From assembly GCA_950097145.1 (NCBI GenBank), contig CATNCF010000003.1, forward strand, positions 62,001 to 126,000: DNA of 64,000 nt. The letters run 5' to 3'. Numbering within the stretch: position 1 is the first letter of the stretch; every line of letters starts with the position of its first letter. The stretch comes from an uncultured Lachnospiraceae bacterium (GTDB taxonomy: Bacteria > Bacillota > Clostridia > Lachnospirales > Lachnospiraceae). Below the pieces are notes generated by a model. That model was not told the origin of the DNA and searched no databases. It saw nothing but the letters and a program-made list of their open reading frames with translations. Shown here piece by piece: positions 23,541-31,369 of this stretch. Both the position numbers and the translations under genes were made by a program.

Positions 23541-24556
23541 ATATTTTCCCGGATGCGGATGTCAATGTCCACATACTGCAGTTCTTTTTCGGGCGCTATG
23601 CCTTCCAGAAGATACCGCGAGAGGAGTTCCACAGGACGGAATCCCTGCAAAAAAGGCTGTTGGCAGATGGTGGCTGTGATAACTCCCTGGCGGATTAGTT
23701 CTGCAGTAGCTGGGACATTATCGTAAGTAAATATTTTTATCTGTTCCGAGAGTCCCATGGACAGTACGGCACGGCATCCTCCGTACACCCCGGCTGCGGC
23801 AAAATACAGCGCATTAATCTGGGGATGGTCAGATAACAGTCTGGTTACGTTCTGGTAACTTTCTTCATCGTTATCATGGTTTTCTACTATGTCTTCCAGG
23901 ATCTGGATGTTTGGGTAATTCTCCCGGATAATTTTCCGGAACCCCGCAATCCGGTGAGTATGGCAGAGGATATGGGAAGAACCAGTGACGATTCCAACAA
24001 CAACTTTACCAAAAGTCATGCGTCCCAAAAGTCCGGCTGCTGTCTGGCCGGACAGATAATAATTGCTTCCTACATATGCTATCCGCCGGGAAGGGATGTC
24101 GGTGTTTGTTGTAATTACCGGGATTCCTTCCGCACTGAGCCTGTTTATTTCTCCAGCAATGGAAGGGGCGTTAAATGGAGATATGACCAGGCCGTGAATG
24201 CCTTCCTGGACCAGTTTTTGAATGGCTCTTTGCTGGCAGTTCTCGTCGAAGGGAACCTGGCGTATCAGGACCTGGCAGTTATAGCCTGACAGTTCTTCTG
24301 CCTTGGCATAGACTCCTTTTTGCACTTCCTGAAAAAAGGGATTTGTGTCCTGAAAGAGGATCACTCCAATTTTTATATTTTTTTTCTGTGCGGCCAGCAT
24401 CAGGCCGGCTTTATTGGGCTGGTAATTCAGTTTCTCTGCAATTTCTAATACTTTTGCAGCCGTATCCGGGCTTACAGAACCCCGGTGGTTTAAGACACGG
24501 TCCACCGTGCCCCGTGAAACACCGGATAAGGCTGCGATTTCTTTCATAGTTGCCAT
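23537..24556 (-). CDS. LacI-family transcriptional repressor
   Basis: A 339-residue regulator. The N-terminal helix-turn-helix MATMKEIAALSGVSRGTVDRVLNH and hinge LNYQPNKAGLMLA lead into a periplasmic-binding-protein-like sensor domain starting at KNIKIGVILFQDTNPFF. That opening and the Gly-rich GIVTGSSHI region resemble sensors for pentoses or other sugars. An upstream in-frame ATG at 24574 exists, but the promoter places the transcript start only about 8 bases before it. GGAG sits ahead of the ATG at 24556, so that start is chosen. It is convergent with the binding-protein gene. Its most likely operator is the 12-bp palindrome in front of the xylulokinase gene. Confidence 0.9.
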   Translation of the reverse strand: MATMKEIAALSGVSRGTVDRVLNHRGSVSPDTAAKVLEIAEKLNYQPNKAGLMLAAQKKNIKIGVILFQDTNPFFQEVQKGVYAKAEELSGYNCQVLIRQVPFDENCQQRAIQKLVQEGIHGLVISPFNAPSIAGEINRLSAEGIPVITTNTDIPSRRIAYVGSNYYLSGQTAAGLLGRMTFGKVVVGIVTGSSHILCHTHRIAGFRKIIRENYPNIQILEDIVENHDNDEESYQNVTRLLSDHPQINALYFAAAGVYGGCRAVLSMGLSEQIKIFTYDNVPATAELIRQGVITATICQQPFLQGFRPVELLSRYLLEGIAPEKELQYVDIDIRIRENI

Positions 24557-24588
24557 GGCTGTCTCCATTTTCATAAATATTATGCATC

Positions 24589-24617
24589 ATTATAAAGGAT
24601 TTTAAAATACAAATCAA
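24589..24617 (-). promoter_or_regulatory. Promoter of the lacI-type gene
   Basis: On the minus strand TTGATT (24617-24612), a 17-bp spacer and a perfect TATAAT (24594-24589) form a strong vegetative promoter. Transcription would start near 24582, supporting the internal ATG at 24556 as the real start. Confidence 0.75.
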
Positions 24618-24677
24618 CATCTGAGAACCGGAATTCTTACCCTTATTGTCTGCGATTTTTGAGTTTGATGATAAGGG

Positions 24678-25694
24678 TTATTTCTGTTTTACAATGACGC
24701 GCATCCGGCTTTTGACGCCGTCCTCGCTGGCATAGATATAAGCTTTTCCAACATCATGCGCCAGGATTGTTCCATTTTCATCTACCGTGGCAATACAGGT
24801 GTTGGAGCTTGAGAAGACAGGCTTGTTTCCAGAAGAAACAGATACCTTTACTGTTTTTTTCTTACCTGGAGCAAGGGTTAGTTCGCTTGCCTCGAAGGTG
24901 ACGGTTGGTTTTTTTACGGTAACTTGACAGCTTTTGCTGACTCCGTCTATGGTTACGGTGATGACGGTGGTTCCATTTTTCACTGCAGTTACGGTTCCGC
25001 TGCTGTCCACAGTGGCAACGCTCTTTTTGCTGCTTTTCCATTTTGGGACGCTTTTGGAACTGGATTGAACCGTCAGACAGGCTGTTTGCTTCCGATAAAG
25101 GGAAAGGGAGCTTTTATTAAGACTGACTTTGGGCTTTTTTACAGTCACGGTACAGCTTGCAGCAGCGTTATCTGCGCTTGCAGTGATGGTTGCAGTGCCT
25201 GGTTTTTTGGCGGTAATCGTTCCATGTTCATCTACCATGGCGATGCTTTTTTTATTACAGCGGAATGTAATTGGATGCCCTGTAGAGGCGGAGGCAGAGA
25301 GCCGGGCAGAATAACCGTTTTCCAGAGAGATATGCTTTGCGCTTAATTGAATTTTTGTGGCTTCTACCTTTATGGTGCAGCTTGCCTCGCCGTTTTTGAT
25401 TTTAGCAGTGATCTTTGCCGTTCCAGCTTTTTTGGCAGTGATTTTTCCATAGGTATTGACGGAAGCAATTTTACTGCTGCTGGATTTGAAAGTGGGCTTT
25501 TTTCCATTTGACGTGATAGCGGCCAGATAAAATTCATCTCCGATTTTCATTGTTCTGGAATAAGAATTTAAGACTACAAATCCGATGCTGGAAGCAGCCT
25601 GCACTTGTGCAGACGGAATTACAGAAGTGAATAAAAGGGATGCCATAATCAGCACCACAGTAATTGTGTGTAAAAATTTGTTCTTTGATAACAT
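24678..25694 (-). CDS. Secreted protein with four bacterial Ig-like (BIG_2) domains
   Basis: A 338-residue exported protein. The signal peptide spans about residues 1-34, with a likely cut after AQVQA. It is followed by four Ig-like group 2 repeats of about 75-80 residues. Each shows the pattern SSSKIASV-x-TYGKITAKKAGTAKITA; others read KKSIAMVDEHGTITAKKPGT, KKSVATVDSSGTVTAVKNGT and NTCIATVDENGTILAHDVGK. Such domains are structural or adhesive spacers in surface proteins. No enzyme domain or sortase motif is present, so it is probably released or loosely wall-bound. The ATG at 25694 has GGAGG seven bases upstream. It lies upstream of lacI on the same strand, with its own promoter. Confidence 0.85.
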   Translation of the reverse strand: MLSKNKFLHTITVVLIMASLLFTSVIPSAQVQAASSIGFVVLNSYSRTMKIGDEFYLAAITSNGKKPTFKSSSSKIASVNTYGKITAKKAGTAKITAKIKNGEASCTIKVEATKIQLSAKHISLENGYSARLSASASTGHPITFRCNKKSIAMVDEHGTITAKKPGTATITASADNAAASCTVTVKKPKVSLNKSSLSLYRKQTACLTVQSSSKSVPKWKSSKKSVATVDSSGTVTAVKNGTTVITVTIDGVSKSCQVTVKKPTVTFEASELTLAPGKKKTVKVSVSSGNKPVFSSSNTCIATVDENGTILAHDVGKAYIYASEDGVKSRMRVIVKQK

Positions 25695-25769
25695 TGAAAT
25701 TCCTCCATTCTGGAGGGTAAGAATTCCGGCCGGCATATGGAATGAACGATCCATTGCCGTGAATCAGAA

Positions 25770-25821
25770 ACCACAGAATCTGTGGTGGATTCAATATAAC
25801 ATGGAAACCTGAATTTGTAAA
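25770..25821 (-). promoter_or_regulatory. Promoter and palindromic site of the Ig-repeat gene
   Basis: On the minus strand TTTACA (25821-25816), a 17-bp spacer and TATATT (25798-25793) form a vegetative promoter. Just downstream, a near-perfect palindrome, CCACAGA-A-TCTGTGG (25771-25785, extendable by one A/T pair), covers the expected transcription start, the position of a repressor site. Confidence 0.6.
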
Positions 25822-25906
25822 TATAAATGTAAATAAAAAACTGCACAAAGACAGAGGACAGTCCTTGTTAAAAATTCCTAAAAAAATAAGTTCCTCTGAA
25901 AATCTA

Positions 25907-25957
25907 TTGTAAAATTTGAATATCAGGATTATAATAGACAAAAGCGTGCACGTGCAC
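25907..25957 (+). promoter_or_regulatory. xylB promoter with GTGCACGTGCAC operator
   Basis: TTGTAA (25907-25912), a 17-bp spacer and TATAAT (25930-25935) are followed by a perfect 12-bp palindrome, GTGCACGTGCAC (25946-25957), lying just past the expected start point. The central CG and the symmetry are typical of LacI-family operators, and a LacI-type gene is 1.4 kb away, so repression of xylB by it is likely. Confidence 0.7.
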
Positions 25958-25973
25958 ATGAAAGGAGGAGGTT

Positions 25974-27443
25974 ATGAATTACATAGGAGTTGATCTTGGT
26001 ACTTCTGCCGTGAAGCTCTTGCTGATGCAGGGAGACGGCAGGATTTTAAAGATTGTAAACCGGGAATATCCCATCAGCTTCCCAAAGCCGGGCTGGTCCC
26101 AGCAGGAGCCGGAAGACTGGTACCGGGAAACGATGGCAGGGATTCAAGAATTACTGGAGGGAAGCGATAAAACCCAGGTTGCGGGAATCAGTTTTGGGGG
26201 ACAGATGCATGGATTGGTGGTACTGGATGAGGAGAATCAGGTAATTCGTCCTGCGATTCTCTGGAATGATGGGAGAACAGCAGAAGAGTCTGAATATCTG
26301 AACCAGGAGATTGGAACAGAGACTCTTTCCAAATATACGGCAAACATTTCCTTTGCAGGCTTTACGGCGTCTAAGGTATTGTGGATGAAAAAGAACGAAC
26401 CGAAGCTGTTTGCAAGAATTCATAAATTAATGCTGCCCAAGGATTATTTGGCGTACCGTCTGAGCGGGACCCATTGTACGGATGTGTCCGATGCTTCTGG
26501 GACCTTGTTTTTTGATGTAAAAAACCGCTGCTGGTCCAAAGAAATGTGTGATATCTGCGGAATAAAAGAAGAATGGCTGCCGAACGTATACGAGAGCAGC
26601 GAAGCTGTGGGGATGTTGAAGCCGGAGCTTGCAAAAGAACTTGGCATTTCAGAACATGTAGTCATTGCAGCCGGGGCCGGGGATAATGCTGCGGCGGCGG
26701 TGGGAACCGGAACAGTGGGTGACGGGGCCTGCAATATTTCACTGGGAACCAGCGGGACGGTCTTTATTTCTTCCGATAAATTTGGCGTAGATCAGAACAA
26801 TGCCCTGCATTCTTTTGACCATGCAGACGGAAGCTATCATCTTATGGGCTGTATGCTGAGCGCGGCTTCCTGTAATAAGTGGTGGATGGATGATATTATT
26901 GGAACCAAAGAGTATGCAAAGGAACAGGAAAATATACAGAAACTGGGAGAAAATCATGTGTATTTCCTGCCCTATCTGATGGGAGAGCGTTCTCCCCATA
27001 ATGACCCGGATGCAAGAGGAACGTTTATCGGGCTTTCCATGGACAGCACCCGGGCAGACATGACCCAGGCAGTGTTAGAAGGCGTTGCGTTTGCACTCCG
27101 GGATTCCCTGGAGGTTGCAAAATCTTTAGGTATCCAGATTTCCAGGACAAAAATCTGCGGCGGAGGCGCCAAAAGCCCTTTGTGGAGGAGAATTGTGGCA
27201 AATGCCCTGAATCTTAAAGTGGATGTATTGGAAAATGAAGAAGGACCTGCTCTGGGGGGCGCTATGCTGGCTGCTGTTGCATGTAAAGAATATAGTTCCG
27301 TGGCAGAAGCAGCCCGGGCAATTGTAAAGATAAAAGAAACCGTGGAACCAGAGCCGGAACTTGCAGCTTTGTATGAAGAGCGGTATCAGCAGTTTAAGGA
27401 AATTTATCCTGTGTGTAAACCATTATTTCAAAAATTAAAATAG
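25974..27443 (+). CDS. xylB: Xylulokinase (FGGY family)
   Basis: A 489-residue cytoplasmic sugar kinase. It begins with the FGGY phosphate-1 loop, YIGVDLGTSAVK. The segment GISFGGQMHGLVVLD is the xylulokinase signature around the catalytic region, with LWNDGRT after it. The ATP-binding AAAVGTGTVGDGACNISLGTSGTVF is present, and a second signature lies at KICGGGAKSPLWRRIVANAL. It phosphorylates D-xylulose to xylulose 5-phosphate for the pentose phosphate pathway. Related ketoses are possible because the partner isomerase is not a xylose isomerase. Strong GGAGGAGG precedes the ATG. The isomerase gene follows 17 bases later in the same operon. Confidence 0.93.
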   Translation: MNYIGVDLGTSAVKLLLMQGDGRILKIVNREYPISFPKPGWSQQEPEDWYRETMAGIQELLEGSDKTQVAGISFGGQMHGLVVLDEENQVIRPAILWNDGRTAEESEYLNQEIGTETLSKYTANISFAGFTASKVLWMKKNEPKLFARIHKLMLPKDYLAYRLSGTHCTDVSDASGTLFFDVKNRCWSKEMCDICGIKEEWLPNVYESSEAVGMLKPELAKELGISEHVVIAAGAGDNAAAAVGTGTVGDGACNISLGTSGTVFISSDKFGVDQNNALHSFDHADGSYHLMGCMLSAASCNKWWMDDIIGTKEYAKEQENIQKLGENHVYFLPYLMGERSPHNDPDARGTFIGLSMDSTRADMTQAVLEGVAFALRDSLEVAKSLGIQISRTKICGGGAKSPLWRRIVANALNLKVDVLENEEGPALGGAMLAAVACKEYSSVAEAARAIVKIKETVEPEPELAALYEERYQQFKEIYPVCKPLFQKLK

Positions 27444-27460
27444 AAAGAGAGGAAATTATC

Positions 27461-28936
27461 ATGAACAACATGCCAAAAGAAAAAATTGCAATTGTAGCAG
27501 TGAGCAGAGACTGCTTCCCAATGACATTGTCAGAAAACAGAAGGAAGGCAGTGGTAAAGGCATATCAGGAGAAATATGGAGAGATCTATGAATGTCCTGT
27601 CTGTGTAGAGAATGAAATACATATGCGCAAAGCCCTTGCGGATATCAAAGAGGCAGGCTGCAATGCGTTAGTTGTATATCTTGGGAATTTTGGGCCGGAA
27701 TCCTCCGAAACTCTGTTGATTAAAGAATTTGACGGACCGGCCATGGTGGTTGCAGCGGCAGAAGAAACGGGAGACAATTTGATCCAGGGACGCGGCGATG
27801 CTTATTGCGGTGTGTTAAATGCAAGCTACAACTTAAAGCTGCGTAACCTGAAAGCATATATTCCGGAATATCCGGTGGGAACGGCGGCAGAATGTGCGGA
27901 TATGATCCATGAGTTTGGACCGATTGCCAGGGCTATTATCGGATTAAATAATTTGAAAATTATTTCTTTTGGGCCAAGACCCCAGGATTTTCTTGCCTGC
28001 AATGCGCCTATTAAGCAGCTTTATCATCTGGGTGTGGAAATTGAAGAAAATTCTGAGCTGGATCTTTTTGAGGCATTTAACAACCATGCTGGAGATGAGC
28101 GTATTCCAGAAGTTGTGGCAGATATGGAAAAAGAGCTGGGGGAAGGCAATAAGAAACCGGAAATTCTTACAAAGCTGGCTCAGTATGAGATAACCCTTCT
28201 CGATTGGGTGGAAGGGCACAAAGGAAGCCGGGATTTTGTGGCAATTGCCGGAAAATGCTGGCCGGCATTCCAGACACAATTTGGTTTTGTGCCCTGTTAT
28301 GTCAACAGCCGCCTTACCCAGAAGGGTATTCCAGTGTCCTGTGAAGTAGATATTTACGGTGCATTGAGTGAATTTATCGGAACAGTTATCAGCCAGGACG
28401 CAGTAACCCTTCTTGATATCAATAATTCTGTTCCGGCCGATATGTATGATGCTGAGATAAAAGGAAAACATGAATATACCCTGAAAGATACGTTTATGGG
28501 CTTCCATTGCGGCAACACAGCCTCCAGCAAACTCTCTTTCTGTGAAATGAAGTATCAGCTTATTATGGCAAGAAGCCTGCCGGAAGAGGTGACACAGGGA
28601 ACACTGGAAGGAGATATTGTACCTGGTGACATTACCTTCTACCGTCTGCAGAGCACTTCAGATGCCAAAATCCGCGCCTATATTGCACAGGGAGAAGTGC
28701 TTCCAGTTGCCACACGTTCATTCGGAGCTATCGGTGTATTTGCCATTCCGGAAATGGGCAGATTCTACCGTCATGTATTGATTGAGAAAAATTATCCCCA
28801 TCATGGAGCAGTTGCTTTTGGACATTTCGGGAAAGCGTTGTATGAAGTGTTCAAATATGTGGGCGTACCAGTGGAAGAAATTGATTTCAACCAGCCAAAA
28901 GGCATGATGTATCCCACAGAAAATCCATTTGCATAA
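27461..28936 (+). CDS. L-fucose/L-arabinose isomerase family protein
   Basis: A 491-residue protein of the FucI/AraA structural family. The N-terminal half has a Rossmann-like start, KIAIVAVSRDCFP, and the segment NALVVYLGNFGPE. The C-terminal half has conserved acidic and histidine positions, such as CEVDIYGALSEF, DINNS, GFHCGNTASSK and the terminal HHGAVAFGHFGKALYEVF. These fit the Mn-binding aldose-ketose isomerase fold. It probably converts an aldopentose or 6-deoxyhexose to the ketose that the upstream kinase phosphorylates. D-arabinose, L-fucose or L-arabinose are all candidates. The start has GAGAGG nine bases upstream. A terminator follows, closing the two-gene operon. Confidence 0.85.
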   Translation: MNNMPKEKIAIVAVSRDCFPMTLSENRRKAVVKAYQEKYGEIYECPVCVENEIHMRKALADIKEAGCNALVVYLGNFGPESSETLLIKEFDGPAMVVAAAEETGDNLIQGRGDAYCGVLNASYNLKLRNLKAYIPEYPVGTAAECADMIHEFGPIARAIIGLNNLKIISFGPRPQDFLACNAPIKQLYHLGVEIEENSELDLFEAFNNHAGDERIPEVVADMEKELGEGNKKPEILTKLAQYEITLLDWVEGHKGSRDFVAIAGKCWPAFQTQFGFVPCYVNSRLTQKGIPVSCEVDIYGALSEFIGTVISQDAVTLLDINNSVPADMYDAEIKGKHEYTLKDTFMGFHCGNTASSKLSFCEMKYQLIMARSLPEEVTQGTLEGDIVPGDITFYRLQSTSDAKIRAYIAQGEVLPVATRSFGAIGVFAIPEMGRFYRHVLIEKNYPHHGAVAFGHFGKALYEVFKYVGVPVEEIDFNQPKGMMYPTENPFA

Positions 28937-28963
28937 GACAAGAAATATAGTATAACATATAGG

Positions 28964-29010
28964 AAAACGGCGTCCGTCTGAGTAACAATAATCTTGGCGG
29001 ATGCCGTTTT
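28964..29010 (+). terminator. Terminator of the xylB-isomerase operon
   Basis: AAAACGGCGTCCG (from 28964) pairs with CGGATGCCGTTTT (ending 29010) with one G-T position, around a loop of about 20 nt. The T-run lies within the stem end. It is probably bidirectional. Confidence 0.75.
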
Positions 29011-29155
29011 CGGGCTTTACATATGTAAATGTATGTGATAGAGTAAGTTCAGGATTTCTAATTCATATCTAACAGGCAAAAGAGGAAAAAGCCTGGTCCA
29101 TGCGGCATTCTCGCAGGAATCTTAAAATAAAAATTTTATATCAGGAGGAAGGTCT

Positions 29156-29653
29156 ATGGAAAAAGACAAAAAGAAGAAGCTGACGGGGATGTTTTCTGAA
29201 AAATATCAGACGAATTTAAGTGATTTTGCGCTGTTTCTGGCAGTGATGAAAAACAAACTTTTGGACGGTACGGCCAAGATTTTCCTGAATATGACCAGTA
29301 AAAATGGTTCCAAAGAGTTAGTAAGTCTGTTACAATATTGTAAAGAGAGCACATTGGATAATCCGGAAATTTTAGTGGCAGATAAAAGACTTATTGAATT
29401 AGACAGTATTGTAACAGAAGTAAAAGAAAGTGAAGAATGGGAGGCAGTTCAAATGAATATTCTGGAAATTGGATTAGAGAAGGGAATAGAACAAGGAATA
29501 GAACAAGGAATAGAACAAGGAATAGAACAGGGAGAAAAGCGTCTGGGATTGTTGAGTAAAAAACTTCTGGAGGAGAATCGTTTAGATGATCTCAGACAGG
29601 CGCTGGAGGATGCAAAGTACCGTAAAAAACTGTATAGAGAGTACCAAATTTGA
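29156..29653 (+). pseudogene. C-terminal fragment of an Rpn/PD-(D/E)XK transposase-like nuclease
   Basis: The 165 residues match the C-terminal half of Rpn-family (recombination-promoting nuclease, formerly YhgA-like transposase) proteins: FALFLAVMKNKLLDGTAKIFLN, the LLQYCKEST helix, then a glutamate-rich coiled tail ending in EDAKYRKKLYREYQI. The N-terminal PD-(D/E)XK catalytic half, normally 150 or more residues, is missing. A good ribosome site (AGGAGG at 29142) lies before the ATG, so the fragment may still be made. The EQGI repeat in the tail is typical of these proteins. It is most likely a decayed or truncated copy. Its role, if any, is unknown. Confidence 0.65.
29482..29529 (+). repeat. 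Four tandem 12-bp repeats
   Basis: AGGAATAGAACA or a one-base variant occurs four times in a row, encoding the IEQG period in the Rpn-like fragment. The 12-bp unit keeps the frame, so copy number could vary without breaking the gene. Confidence 0.85.
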
Positions 29654-29750
29654 TTTTTAGACCACCTATATCCTGAAATGAACCGAGTATGCCAAATCTA
29701 TTGAAATAGATGGTTCGCTTCATGTAAGATATCACCAGGAGGTGAAAATA

Positions 29751-30191
29751 ATGCAGGTTGAAATTAAAATCGACAGTTCCTGCACAGAACCTAAAATCAT
29801 TGTAATGACAGCTTCCATGACAGAGGAAATTGCCCATATTGTTCAGAAATTGTCAGAGGATGTTCCGCAGGTTATTTCTGGAAGCAGGGATGGGAAAATT
29901 CAAGTGCTGGAGCCTTCAGAACTGATTCGGATATATGCTAATTCCGGTAAGGTCTTTGCAGTAACCAGCAAGGGAGAATATGTTATGCGCCAGAGACTGT
30001 ACGATTTTGAACAGCGGCTGGATGCCAGCCAGTTTGTCCGTATTTCAAATTCAGAAATTGTGAATTTAAGGAAGGTCAGCAATTTTGACTTGAGTATTAC
30101 AGGCACTATCTGTGTGAAATTATCAAATGGCATGGTGACATATGTTTCCAGGAGATACGTTTCTAAGATTAAAAAAATATTAGGGATATGA
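29751..30191 (+). CDS. LytTR-domain DNA-binding regulator
   Basis: A 146-residue regulator made of a short N-terminal region and a C-terminal LytTR domain (about 50-146). The domain shows the beta-strand pattern IQVLEPSELIRIYANSGKVFAVTSKGEY, then LRQRLYDFEQRLDASQFVRISNSEIVNL and a final YVSRRYVSKIKKIL helix. It lacks a receiver domain, so it is the single-domain form. This form is usually paired with a small membrane partner of the DUF3021 type, which follows after nine bases. Such pairs often control their own operon or adjacent transport genes. The ATG at 29751 is chosen because AGGAGG ends nine bases before it; a GTG at 29742 overlaps that site. Confidence 0.88.
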   Translation: MQVEIKIDSSCTEPKIIVMTASMTEEIAHIVQKLSEDVPQVISGSRDGKIQVLEPSELIRIYANSGKVFAVTSKGEYVMRQRLYDFEQRLDASQFVRISNSEIVNLRKVSNFDLSITGTICVKLSNGMVTYVSRRYVSKIKKILGI

Positions 30192-30200
30192 GGTGGTAAT

Positions 30201-30677
30201 ATGAAGAAAACAATGATAAAGCGCAGTGTGATAGGCTTTCCAATTGGCATTGCAGTGGGTTATCTGATTACAATTGTTATTTCTCTTTGCTGGGCAAAAG
30301 GGTTCTATTCTCCCTGTGTGCCGGAACTTATTTCTGTTATGGGAAACGAAATCAATGCGGTGATTTTACAGACATTGCTTTGCGGTCTGCTGGGGACAGG
30401 GGCGGCGGCAGGCTCTGTGGTATGGGAGAACGAACATTGGAGTATTGTAAAGCAGACAGGGATTTATTTTCTTCTGCTTTCGGCATTCATGATGCCAGTG
30501 GCTTATTTCAATTATTGGATGGAGCACAGTGTCAGAGGGTTTGTCAGTTACTTTGGAATTTTTCTTCTGATTTTTGTCATGATATGGATCATTCAATTTA
30601 TAATCGGTAAGAACAATGTGTATAAAATGAATACGAACCTGTATAAAGCAAAGCAGGGGAAAAAAGAATCGAATTGA
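30201..30677 (+). CDS. DUF3021-family four-helix membrane protein
   Basis: A 158-residue protein with four hydrophobic segments (about 11-32, 52-74, 86-105 and 113-137) and short loops, followed by a basic tail. It matches the DUF3021 family, which is nearly always encoded just after a LytTR regulator. The arrangement suggests the membrane protein holds or modulates the regulator at the membrane, but that is inference from genomic pairing. The start has GAGGTGG eight bases upstream. Transcription probably ends before the CIRCE-controlled hsp20 promoter 50 bases downstream. Confidence 0.82.
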   Translation: MKKTMIKRSVIGFPIGIAVGYLITIVISLCWAKGFYSPCVPELISVMGNEINAVILQTLLCGLLGTGAAAGSVVWENEHWSIVKQTGIYFLLLSAFMMPVAYFNYWMEHSVRGFVSYFGIFLLIFVMIWIIQFIIGKNNVYKMNTNLYKAKQGKKESN

Positions 30678-30728
30678 AATTTCGAAACTGCATAAAATAA
30701 AGGCGTCACAAAAAGTTCACAAATTTTA

Positions 30729-30770
30729 TTAGCACTCACTATTGACGAGTGCTAATAAATGTGTTATAAC
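30729..30770 (+). promoter_or_regulatory. CIRCE operator overlapping the hsp20 promoter
   Basis: A perfect CIRCE element, TTAGCACTC-N9-GAGTGCTAA, spans 30729-30755. The -35 TTGACG (30742-30747) lies inside it, and TATAAC (30765-30770) follows after 17 bp. HrcA bound here would block the promoter directly. Heat or unfolded protein should relieve it. Confidence 0.95.
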
Positions 30771-30814
30771 ACAGATAGAACAAAATGAAAGCAAAGAAAA
30801 AGGAGAGATGACTT

Positions 30815-31291
30815 ATGATGACACCTAGTATTTTTGGAGAAAATTTATTTGACAATTTCTTTGATGGATTCTTTGATTTTCCGGCACTTAATCAAACGGC
30901 AATGCAGAATGTACAGAAGAAGCTGTATGGAAGCAATGCAGCAAATATGATGAAAACGGATGTACAGGAACATAATGATCACTATGAAGTAGACATTGAT
31001 CTTCCTGGTTTTAAGAAAGAGGAGCTTTCTTTAGAGCTGAAAGACGGGTACTTGGTAATCAGTGCGACAAAAGGATTTCATAAAGAAGAGCGTGAGGAGG
31101 AAACAGGAAGATTTGTACGCCGGGAGCGCTATGCAGGAAGTATGAGCAGATCATTTTATATTGGAGAGGATATCAGGCAGGAAGATATCCATGCAAAGTA
31201 TGAGAGCGGGGTACTGAGACTGTGCATTCCAAAGAGGGAACAGAAGAAGCCGGAAATTGAAGACAGAAAATATATAGCAATAGAAGGCTAA
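30815..31291 (+). CDS. Small heat-shock protein, Hsp20/alpha-crystallin family
   Basis: A 158-residue ATP-independent chaperone. The N-terminal region, FGENLFDNFFDGFFDFP, is Phe-rich, as in bacterial Hsp20 proteins. The alpha-crystallin domain starts at MKTDVQEHNDHYEVDIDLPGFKKEELSLEL, and the conserved strand YESGVLRLCIPKRE carries the G-x-L motif. The tail lacks a clear I-x-I but ends EDRKYIAIEG. Such proteins bind unfolding clients during heat or acid stress and hand them to DnaK/ClpB. Two adjacent ATGs are possible (30815 and 30818); GGAG lies about ten bases upstream. Regulation by HrcA through the CIRCE site is directly visible. Confidence 0.95.
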   Translation: MMTPSIFGENLFDNFFDGFFDFPALNQTAMQNVQKKLYGSNAANMMKTDVQEHNDHYEVDIDLPGFKKEELSLELKDGYLVISATKGFHKEEREEETGRFVRRERYAGSMSRSFYIGEDIRQEDIHAKYESGVLRLCIPKREQKKPEIEDRKYIAIEG

Positions 31292-31324
31292 ATATTACTA
31301 TGCCATTTAGGAGTCATATTTTAA

Positions 31325-31363
31325 GCGGGCAGGCAGGAACATCCACAGGTTCCCGCCTGCCGC
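31325..31363. terminator. Bidirectional terminator between hsp20 and the CPBP gene
   Basis: GCGGGCAGGCAGGAAC (31325-31340) pairs with GTTCCCGCCTGCCGC (31349-31363) with one bulged position around an 8-nt loop, and TTTGTTTT follows. It lies between convergent genes and can serve both. Confidence 0.85.
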
Positions 31364-31369
31364 TTTGTT

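Noticed and set aside
29482-29529. Short tandem repeats considered as a CRISPR-like array
   Set aside because: The 12-bp units are contiguous without spacers and encode an in-frame IEQG repeat; no cas genes are present.
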